A stretch of 5,248 bases of DNA from UPXZ01 sp035402725 (GTDB lineage Bacteria; Bacteroidota; Bacteroidia; Bacteroidales; Paludibacteraceae). Both the position numbers and the translations under genes were made by a program. Every line of letters starts with the position of its first letter. Position 1 is the first letter of the stretch. This document shows, in pieces, positions 1 through 5,248 of this stretch. The stretch covers positions 1 through 5,248 of the forward strand of contig DAONDU010000171.1 of the NCBI GenBank assembly GCA_035402725.1, read 5' to 3'. The notes under the pieces are model-generated. The model saw only the letters and a list, made by a program, of their open reading frames with translations, did not search any database and was not told the origin of the DNA.

Positions 1-1
1 T

Positions 2-535
2 CAATATTTCGAAACCATTGCGGGAAACAATATTGCAGGTATAATTGCCGGAAATATGATAAAAGTAAACTATCCGTTACGCTATATCAGCGGTAATGTT
101 CTGGTGGGCAGAAAAATTTCCGAAAACGGATATCTATCACCGTATTGCTCACAGATATCGGTTATCGACGAAGGTACAGAAACCCATGAACTTCTTGGTT
201 GGGCAATGCCACGTTTCAATAAATTCAGCGCAAGTCGTTTATTCTTTAGCAAATTGTTCCGGAATAAAGAATTCAAATACGACGCCCGCCTCATGGGAGG
301 CCGCCGTGCCATCATCATGTCAGGCGAATACGATAAGGTATTCCCGATGGATATTCTCCCCGAATTTCTGATTAAAGCCATGATTGCGAAAAACATTGAC
401 AAGATGGAAAATCTCGGTGCCTACGAGGTAGCTCCCGAAGATTTCGCCCTTTGCGAATTCGTCGACACATCCAAGTTACCCCTGCAAGCGATAGTCAGGT
501 ACTCGCTCGATATGCTGAAAAAGGAAGTTGAATAA
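2..535 (+). CDS. nqrA: Na+-translocating NADH:quinone reductase subunit A (C-terminal part, cut by left edge)
   Basis: This is the C-terminal 177 residues of NqrA, the cytoplasmic-side subunit of the Na+-NQR complex. The reading frame is open from base 2, so the ATG at 56 is an internal methionine and not the start: 18 in-frame codons precede it with no stop. Known family members are roughly 450 residues, so about 40% is present. The identifying stretch is the C-terminal domain, with a GGRRAIIMSGEYDKVFP segment, then MDILPEFLIKAM, an acidic EVAPEDFALCEFV segment and a helical end, all in the order seen in other NqrA proteins. There are no membrane segments, as expected for this subunit. NqrA has been linked to quinone binding, but that region cannot be judged here. 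It is the first gene of the operon; the promoter and N-terminus lie outside the window. The identity is firm, helped by the five nqr genes that follow. Confidence 0.95.
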   Translation, partial: QYFETIAGNNIAGIIAGNMIKVNYPLRYISGNVLVGRKISENGYLSPYCSQISVIDEGTETHELLGWAMPRFNKFSASRLFFSKLFRNKEFKYDARLMGGRRAIIMSGEYDKVFPMDILPEFLIKAMIAKNIDKMENLGAYEVAPEDFALCEFVDTSKLPLQAIVRYSLDMLKKEVE

Positions 536-678
536 CGATTATCAGACATTGGATTGAAATAACCCGGATAAACAAACACAAATAAACAAGATATTATTCA
601 GGCAGTTGACTTTAGAACGACGATATAATCATCTCACTCACGTCAATATGCTCATCTGCCTTAAAAGTCTGACGAAAT
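536..678 (+). other. nqrA-nqrB intergenic spacer
   Basis: This 143-base A/T-rich spacer is the longest gap in the operon. I see no convincing terminator (no GC-rich stem followed by a T run), no Bacteroidota-type promoter pair (TTTG near -33 with TAnnTTTG near -7) and no tRNA. A 12-codon ORF (648-686, MLICLKSLTKYE) begins in it and overlaps the nqrB start in another frame; it is probably chance. Read-through transcription from nqrA into nqrB is the simplest view. Confidence 0.5.
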
Positions 679-1878
679 ATGAATAAATTAAGAAATTTAG
701 TAGATAAAATTAAACCAAACTTTGAAAAGGGTGGTAAGTTTGAGAAACTTCATTCCGTTTTCGATGGTTTTGAGACATTTTTATTTGTTCCCAATACGAC
801 ATCAAAACGGGGAACACATATTCATGACGCCGTAGATTCAAAGCGAACAATGATCATGGTAGTACTGGCTCTGGTTCCGGCATTACTTTTCGGCATGTAC
901 AATGTCGGGTATCAGCATTTCCTGGCTATTGGTCAGGATGCAGGTTTCCGGGGTACTTTCTGGTTTGGATTTTTATCGGTTTTACCCATCATTTTAGTGT
1001 CCTACATTGTCGGGCTTGGTATCGAATTCGTAGTTGCACAAATCAAGGGACATGAGATTCAGGAAGGTTTTCTGGTTACCGGGTTTCTAATTCCTCTCAT
1101 TGTTCCTGTTGACACTCCGCTCTGGATGATAGCCGTAGCCACTGCTTTCGCGGTAATTTTTGCCAAGGAAGTATTTGGCGGAACCGGGATGAACATTTTT
1201 AATGTAGCGCTTATAACCCGCGCATTTCTCTTCTTTGCTTACCCCTCAGCCATGTCGGGCGACAAGGTGTGGATACGTACCAACGATGTATTTGGTTTTG
1301 GAGGCGGACAGGTCGTGGATGGTTTTTCGGGAGCAACACCACTCGGTCAGATTGCAACCTCTCCTACTCCCACTGTTCAGATTACCGATATGTTTGGTCA
1401 CCAGTTCTCCATCATGGATGCCATCACCGGTTTTATCCCGGGTTCCATAGGCGAAACATCCGTTATCGCAATTGCCCTTGGCGCAATCATCCTGCTGATA
1501 ACGGGTGTGGCAAGCTGGAAAACAATGCTTTCTGTCTTCGCCGGAGGTTCCATCATGGCTCTGATATTTAATTATTTCGGTCCGGATACTGCCGCTGCCA
1601 ATTTCCCGTGGTATTATCACCTTGTTCTCGGAGGATTTGCATTTGGCGCTGTGTTTATGGCTACCGATCCGGTAACATCCGCCCGTACCGAAACAGGTAA
1701 ATGGATATATGGTTTTCTGATTGGGGTGATGGCCATTGTTATTCGCGTATTGAATCCCGGATATGCAGAAGGCATGATGCTGGCAATACTGCTGATGAAT
1801 ATTTTCGCGCCGCTCATTGACTATTATGTAGTGGATGCTAATGTGAAACGCCGCCTGAAAAGAGCTGATAATAAATAA
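679..1878 (+). CDS. nqrB: Na+-translocating NADH:quinone reductase subunit B
   Basis: NqrB is the large integral-membrane subunit, carrying covalent FMN and, in characterised enzymes, riboflavin; it contributes to the Na+ path and quinone reduction. The 399-residue product is close to family length (about 415 in Vibrio). A soluble N-terminus of about 55 residues is followed by many hydrophobic segments, roughly 56-75, 94-119, 130-161, 260-277, 283-300, 312-328, 342-356 and 364-384. The FMN attachment motif DGFSGAT lies at 214-220, with Thr220 (codon 1336-1338) as the expected phosphoester-linked residue. Other family signatures are FGGTGMNIFN (166-175), RAFLFFAYP (181-189) and MATDPVTSAR (327-336). 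The start is well fixed, because an in-frame TGA lies only two codons upstream (670-672). There is no clear Shine-Dalgarno sequence. RnfD is the homologous alternative, but the flanking nqrA and nqrC and the length favour NqrB. Confidence 0.98.
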   Translation: MNKLRNLVDKIKPNFEKGGKFEKLHSVFDGFETFLFVPNTTSKRGTHIHDAVDSKRTMIMVVLALVPALLFGMYNVGYQHFLAIGQDAGFRGTFWFGFLSVLPIILVSYIVGLGIEFVVAQIKGHEIQEGFLVTGFLIPLIVPVDTPLWMIAVATAFAVIFAKEVFGGTGMNIFNVALITRAFLFFAYPSAMSGDKVWIRTNDVFGFGGGQVVDGFSGATPLGQIATSPTPTVQITDMFGHQFSIMDAITGFIPGSIGETSVIAIALGAIILLITGVASWKTMLSVFAGGSIMALIFNYFGPDTAAANFPWYYHLVLGGFAFGAVFMATDPVTSARTETGKWIYGFLIGVMAIVIRVLNPGYAEGMMLAILLMNIFAPLIDYYVVDANVKRRLKRADNK

Positions 1879-1889
1879 ATATTTGGAAG

Positions 1890-2615
1890 ATGGATACAAA
1901 TAAAAACTCATATACGATAATTTATGCCACCATCATGGTTGTTATTGTGGCATTGATGCTTGCTTTCGTTTCAGGTGCTCTGAAAGATAAGCAGACAACG
2001 AATGTGAAGCTGGACAAGAAGAAACAAATCCTTACTTCACTGAACATAAACCTCGCCGGTCAGGATGCAGAAGCTCTTTACGATAAAATTATTACCGGTG
2101 GTCTTGTCATCAATTCGAAAGCGGAAGTTCTTTCGAATTCGAAAGAAAAAGCATTTGAAATAGACATTAACAAAGAACTTGCAAAACCACTTGAAAAAAG
2201 GGAGTTGCCTGTTTACATTGCCAGTATTGATGGCAAAACAAAATACATTGTTTCCCTGCGGGGTGCCGGCCTTTGGGGACCGATATGGGGTTATTTGGCG
2301 CTGAATGATGATAAGAACACCGTTTACGGCGCTTTTTTCTCACATGCAAGCGAAACACCTGGTTTAGGAGCTGAGATTGCGCAAAAAGGATTTCAGTCGG
2401 AATTTATTGGTAAAAAAATAATGAACAGCGAGAATAAATTTGTTTCGATAGCAGTAGTAAAAAACGGACAAACAGCTGAGGGCATGGATTATGTGGACGG
2501 AATTTCGGGAGGCACCATTACCAGCAAGGGAGTTGACGCCATGCTGATGAATTGTATCGGACAATACGAAACATTTTTACAACAACCATCAATAACAGGA
2601 GGAGTACAAAAATGA
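1890..2615 (+). CDS. nqrC: Na+-translocating NADH:quinone reductase subunit C (FMN-binding)
   Basis: NqrC carries a covalent FMN in a domain on the outer face of the membrane and relays electrons from the NqrD/NqrE iron centre to NqrB. The 241-residue protein (about 257 in Vibrio) has a single N-terminal membrane anchor at about residues 8-29, then a soluble FMN_bind domain. Visible family features are LRGAGLWGPIWGYLAL (123-138), SHASETPGLGAEI (151-163) and the attachment motif DGISGGTITSKGV (203-215). Thr209 (codon 2514-2516) is the expected FMN-bearing residue. The motif has Gly where the common form SGAT has Ala. Start choice: an in-frame TAA at 1872-1874 leaves no other plausible initiator, and the gene begins 11 bases after nqrB. 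The purine stretch GGAAG touches the ATG and is too close to be a normal ribosome-binding site. The end overlaps nqrD by 4 bases. RnfG is a homologue, but the context makes NqrC clear. Confidence 0.97.
   Translation: MDTNKNSYTIIYATIMVVIVALMLAFVSGALKDKQTTNVKLDKKKQILTSLNINLAGQDAEALYDKIITGGLVINSKAEVLSNSKEKAFEIDINKELAKPLEKRELPVYIASIDGKTKYIVSLRGAGLWGPIWGYLALNDDKNTVYGAFFSHASETPGLGAEIAQKGFQSEFIGKKIMNSENKFVSIAVVKNGQTAEGMDYVDGISGGTITSKGVDAMLMNCIGQYETFLQQPSITGGVQK
2128..2147. repeat. Perfect 20-bp palindrome inside nqrC
   Basis: The half-site TTCTTTCGAA is followed directly by its exact reverse complement, centred on the AATT of a GAATTC at 2135-2140. Pairing fails one base further out (G2127 against A2148). 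A 10-base direct copy of part of it, AATTCGAAAG, also occurs at 2112-2121 as well as 2136-2145. The region encodes the repeated tripeptide NSK (residues 75-77 and 83-85) in a less conserved part of NqrC. Function is unknown; it may be coincidence. Confidence 0.9.
2597..2602 (+). promoter_or_regulatory. Shine-Dalgarno sequence for nqrD
   Basis: AGGAGG lies inside the last codons of nqrC, 9 bases before the ATG at 2612. It is the only strong Shine-Dalgarno sequence in the window and decides the nqrD start: the longer reading frame from 2552 would add 20 residues with no family resemblance and overlap nqrC by 64 bases. Confidence 0.85.
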
Positions 2616-3244
2616 GTAAATTATTTTCAGCAAAAACAAAAGAGGTCTTCCTGGGACCTTTGAGCAAAAACAATCCGATCGGAGTTCAGGTACTTGGTAT
2701 CTGTTCTGCGCTCGCCGTTACAGCCAAACTGGAACCTGCCATTGTGATGGGATTATCCGTAACAATTATTGTTGCCTTTTCGAATGTTATTATTTCTTTG
2801 TTGCGCAATACCATCCCCAACCGCATCCGTATTATCGTTCAGCTGGTTGTTGTTGCCGCGCTGGTAACGGTTGTCAGCGAATTTCTTAAAGCATTCGCTT
2901 ACGATGTCAGTGTTCAGCTTTCGGTTTATATTGGTCTGATTATAACCAACTGTATCCTGATGGGACGTCTTGAGGCATTCGCCATGAGCAACAAGCCCTG
3001 GGAATCCTTCGTCGATGGACTTGGTAATGGATTTGGTTACGCGGTGGTTTTAATCATCGTCGCGTTTTTCCGTGAATTGCTTGGATCGGGCACTTTGTAT
3101 GGCATCAGAATAATTCCCCAGGCTGTGTACGACGCGGGTTACATGAACAATGGCCTCATGTTGATGCCCCCGATGGCTCTTATCATTCTTGCCTGTGTAA
3201 TATGGATACACCGGGCAAAAAACAAAGACCTGCAGGAAAAATAA
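2612..3244 (+). CDS. nqrD: Na+-translocating NADH:quinone reductase subunit D
   Basis: NqrD is a small integral-membrane subunit that, with its paralogue NqrE, holds an intramembrane iron-sulfur centre passing electrons from NqrF to NqrC. From the chosen start it has 210 residues, the same as the Vibrio protein. The product begins MSKLFSAKTKEVFLGPL and has about six hydrophobic segments in the inverted two-half arrangement of the NqrDE/RnfAE family. The ligand cysteines are Cys31 (LGICSALAVT) and Cys114 (ITNCILMGR), one per half. Another signature is FFRELLGSGTLYG (152-164). The reading frame is open back to 2552, but AGGAGG and the ATGA overlap with the nqrC stop point to 2612. This overlap suggests translational coupling to nqrC, which would help balance two subunits that exchange electrons directly. 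RnfE is the homologous alternative; gene order argues against it. Confidence 0.97.
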   Translation: MSKLFSAKTKEVFLGPLSKNNPIGVQVLGICSALAVTAKLEPAIVMGLSVTIIVAFSNVIISLLRNTIPNRIRIIVQLVVVAALVTVVSEFLKAFAYDVSVQLSVYIGLIITNCILMGRLEAFAMSNKPWESFVDGLGNGFGYAVVLIIVAFFRELLGSGTLYGIRIIPQAVYDAGYMNNGLMLMPPMALIILACVIWIHRAKNKDLQEK

Positions 3245-3302
3245 TCAAGACCTTCACTATCTGGTGGAAATACTATAAACATCAATCAATAAAATTCAAT
3301 AT

Positions 3303-3920
3303 ATGGAAAATATAGCCAATATATTTGTAAAGTCAATTTTTGTTGACAATATGATTTTTGCATACTTTTTAGGAATGTGCTCTTACCTGGCTGTTTCTAA
3401 AAATGTAAAGACTTCACTCGGGCTGGGTGTAGCTGTGATTTTCGTATTGACCATTACCCTGCCGGTTAACTACCTGCTGGAAAACTTCGTGCTGAAAGAA
3501 GGTGCTCTTGCCTGGTTAAGTCCCGGTCTGGCAAGTTTAGATCTTAGTTATCTGGCGTTTATTCTTTTTATCGCTGTAATCGCGGCAATGACACAACTTG
3601 TTGAAATGGTTGTCGAAAAATTCACTCCTTCGCTGTATGCTTCGCTGGGAATTTTCCTGCCGCTCATAGCAGTAAACTGCGCCATCATGGGTGGTTCGCT
3701 TTTCATGCAGCAACGCGCGTTTAATAATATCGGAGAAGCCACTTCGTATGCATTGGGTTCGGGTATAGGCTGGATGCTGGCAATTGTAGGTCTGGCGGCC
3801 ATACGCGAAAAAATGGAGTATTCCGACGTCCCGAAGCCATTACGCGGACTGGGTATAACGTTCATCACCGTGGCCCTGATGGCAATCGCGTTTCTGGCAT
3901 TCTCGGGATTAAAAATCTGA
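3303..3920 (+). CDS. nqrE: Na+-translocating NADH:quinone reductase subunit E
   Basis: NqrE is the paralogue and partner of NqrD; the pair bind the intramembrane iron-sulfur centre between NqrF and NqrC. The product has 205 residues against about 198 in Vibrio. About six membrane segments are visible, with one cysteine in each half: Cys26 in FLGMCSYLAVS and Cys126 in AVNCAIMGGSLF. The spacing between these is about six residues longer than in Vibrio NqrE (Cys26 and Cys120), most likely because of a longer loop around ENFVLKEGALAWLSPG (60-75). Start choice: an in-frame TAA at 3276-3278 is followed by no other ATG, GTG or TTG before 3303. There is no Shine-Dalgarno sequence in the A/T-rich leader. 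It lies 58 bases after nqrD, with no terminator or clear promoter between them, so it is probably cotranscribed. RnfA is the homologous alternative. Confidence 0.97.
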   Translation: MENIANIFVKSIFVDNMIFAYFLGMCSYLAVSKNVKTSLGLGVAVIFVLTITLPVNYLLENFVLKEGALAWLSPGLASLDLSYLAFILFIAVIAAMTQLVEMVVEKFTPSLYASLGIFLPLIAVNCAIMGGSLFMQQRAFNNIGEATSYALGSGIGWMLAIVGLAAIREKMEYSDVPKPLRGLGITFITVALMAIAFLAFSGLKI

Positions 3921-3968
3921 GACATTCTTTCAACAGTAAATATTGTAAATGAATAAATTATAATTAAA

Positions 3969-5237
3969 ATGATATTATCCATTAATATATCAGCAGTTAT
4001 CGCAAGTTTAAGTGTTTTTCTGGTTGTTATCCTCATTCTGGTGATTGTACTGATAATTGCCAAAAGATATCTGGTAACTTCAGGCGACGTTAAAATAACA
4101 ATTAACGGAGAAAAAGAAGTGATAGCCCAGGCCGGCAGTACCCTGCTCAACACCTTATCCACACAAAGCATATTTCTTCCTTCAGCATGCGGAGGAGGCG
4201 GATCGTGTGCGCAATGCAGATGCCAGGTTACCGAAGGAGGCGGTGAAATTCTTCCTACTGAAACAGTTCATTTCTCACGCAAGGAAATCAAGGATAACTG
4301 GCGTCTGGGGTGTCAGGTAAAGGTAAAAAACGACATTTCCATTAAAATGCCGGAATCAATACTTGGTATTAAGAAATGGGAATGTGAAGTTGTCTCAAAC
4401 AAAAATGTAGCTACTTTCATCAAAGAATTCGTAGTTAAGTTACCGAATGGCGAACACCTGAACTTTGTGCCGGGAAGTTACATTCAGATTGACATACCGA
4501 AATACAGTCTTAAATACAGCGAATTTGACGTTGAAGAACGTTTCCGTGCCGACTGGGATAAGTTCAAAATGTGGGATCTTACCTGCACCAATAACGAAGA
4601 AACGATGCGTGCCTACTCTATGGCCAACTATCCGGCTGAAGGGGACATTGTCATGCTTAACGTGAGAATTGCCACTCCACCATTTGATAAAGTGAACGGT
4701 GGCTGGATGAAAGTTAGCCCCGGTATAGCTTCGTCGTATATTTTCAATCTGAAACCCGGTGATAAAGTTATGGTTTCAGGTCCTTTTGGCGAATTCCATC
4801 CCGTTTACAACAGCAAAGCTGAAATGATTTACGTCGGAGGAGGTGCCGGTATGGCTCCATTGCGCTCGCATATTCTTCATTTACTGAAAACATTAAAAAT
4901 CAGAGACCGGAAAATTTCCTATTATTATGGAGCCCGCGCCCTCAACGAAGTATTCTATATGGAAGATTTTCTGGATTTACAGAAAGAATTTCCAAACTTC
5001 TCATTTCACCTGGCGCTCGACCGTCCTGATCCTGTGGCTGACGCAGCCGGAGTGGAATACACAGCCGGATTCGTTCATCAGGTATTGGAACAAACATATC
5101 TGAAGAATCACGAAGCACCCGAAGACATTGAATATTACATGTGTGGTCCGGGTCCGATGGCAAAGGCTGTTGAAGATATGCTCTGGGATTTGGGAGTACC
5201 ACGTGAGAATCTTAGATTTGACGATTTCGGAAGTTAA
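3969..5237 (+). CDS. nqrF: Na+-translocating NADH:quinone reductase subunit F (NADH dehydrogenase, FAD and 2Fe-2S)
   Basis: NqrF oxidises NADH on the cytoplasmic side and sends electrons through FAD and a 2Fe-2S cluster into the membrane part of the complex. The 422-residue protein (about 408 in Vibrio) has three parts after one N-terminal membrane helix (about 7-31). First is a ferredoxin domain (about 40-128) with ligands Cys74, Cys80, Cys83 and Cys115, spaced C-x5-C-x2-C-x31-C. Next is a ferredoxin-reductase FAD domain (about 135-275) with RAYSMANYP at 214-222. Last is an NAD-binding domain (about 285-422) with VGGGAGMAPLRS (289-300), MCGPGPM (391-397) and the C-terminal FDDFGS expected to shield the flavin. 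An extra cysteine, Cys85, follows the third ligand. An in-frame TAA at 3954-3956 fixes the start. The leader is A/T-rich with no Shine-Dalgarno sequence. The gene is complete; only 11 bases follow its stop, so no terminator can be assessed. Confidence 0.98.
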   Translation: MILSINISAVIASLSVFLVVILILVIVLIIAKRYLVTSGDVKITINGEKEVIAQAGSTLLNTLSTQSIFLPSACGGGGSCAQCRCQVTEGGGEILPTETVHFSRKEIKDNWRLGCQVKVKNDISIKMPESILGIKKWECEVVSNKNVATFIKEFVVKLPNGEHLNFVPGSYIQIDIPKYSLKYSEFDVEERFRADWDKFKMWDLTCTNNEETMRAYSMANYPAEGDIVMLNVRIATPPFDKVNGGWMKVSPGIASSYIFNLKPGDKVMVSGPFGEFHPVYNSKAEMIYVGGGAGMAPLRSHILHLLKTLKIRDRKISYYYGARALNEVFYMEDFLDLQKEFPNFSFHLALDRPDPVADAAGVEYTAGFVHQVLEQTYLKNHEAPEDIEYYMCGPGPMAKAVEDMLWDLGVPRENLRFDDFGS

Positions 5238-5248
5238 TCCGAATACAT

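Noticed and set aside
56..58. ATG at 56 as the start of a 159-residue protein
   Set aside because: The same frame is open to the left edge with NqrA-like codons before it, so this is an internal methionine of nqrA.
606..629. TTGACT ... TATAAT, resembling a sigma70 promoter before nqrB
   Set aside because: The gap between the two hexamers is 12 bases, too short for about 17, and the probable host phylum uses a different promoter consensus.
542..672. Inverted repeat TCAGAC (542-547) and GTCTGA (667-672) bracketing the nqrA-nqrB spacer
   Set aside because: Only 6 bp with about 120 bases between the arms; expected by chance and not a terminator shape.
1671..1683. Small hairpin TACCG-ATC-CGGTA in nqrB
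   Set aside because: A 5-bp stem within a conserved coding motif (ATDPVT) and no T run; not a terminator.
1246..1911. Long antisense open frame (221 codons) over nqrB
   Set aside because: Low-complexity, His/Ser/Cys-rich translation with no recognisable domain, lying wholly opposite the conserved nqrB coding sequence; a shadow frame.
2552..2611. Upstream ATG giving a 230-residue NqrD
   Set aside because: The extra 20 residues do not resemble the family, overlap nqrC and bypass the well-placed AGGAGG; 2612 gives the usual 210 residues.
3320..3327. TATATTTG, matching the Bacteroidota -7 element TAnnTTTG
   Set aside because: It lies inside the start of nqrE and has no TTTG-like -33 element at the right distance upstream; an A/T-rich chance match.
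3548..4171. Long antisense open frame (207 codons) over nqrE and nqrF
   Set aside because: It spans two confidently identified genes and their spacer, and its hydrophobic runs mirror the membrane segments on the other strand; a shadow frame.

Overview
The window is most of a canonical nqrABCDEF operon, all on the + strand, encoding the Na+-translocating NADH:quinone oxidoreductase (Na+-NQR). Gene order is the standard one. nqrA is cut by the left edge, leaving about its C-terminal 40%. nqrB, nqrC, nqrD, nqrE and nqrF are complete, and nqrF ends 11 bases before the right edge. No second system, RNA gene, mobile element or CRISPR array is visible.

The likely host is a member of the Bacteroidota, probably Bacteroidales-like. 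This is inferred from A/T-rich spacers, start codons mostly without Shine-Dalgarno sequences, moderate GC in the genes, and remembered resemblance of the proteins to Bacteroidota Nqr subunits (for example SGGTITSKGV in NqrC and MCGPGPM in NqrF). Assignment below phylum is not safe from this window alone.

Layout: nqrA C-terminus (2-535), a 143-base spacer, nqrB (679-1878), 11 bases, nqrC (1890-2615), a 4-base ATGA overlap, nqrD (2612-3244), 58 bases, nqrE (3303-3920), 48 bases, nqrF (3969-5237). The nqrC-nqrD junction is the only one with a strong Shine-Dalgarno sequence and overlapping start/stop codons.

The subunits form one membrane complex. In the established scheme NADH is oxidised at NqrF. 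Electrons pass through its FAD and 2Fe-2S cluster to the iron centre held between NqrD and NqrE, then to the covalent FMN of NqrC, the covalent FMN of NqrB, riboflavin, and finally quinone, coupled to Na+ export. The residues for each step are visible: four cluster cysteines, the FAD motif and the nucleotide motif in NqrF; paired cysteines in NqrD and NqrE; and flavinylated-threonine motifs in NqrB and NqrC. The complex therefore looks intact and functional.

The hunt gave only modest leads. The best are a perfect 20-bp palindrome inside nqrC and a Gly-for-Ala variant of the NqrC flavinylation motif. I found no previously undescribed system.
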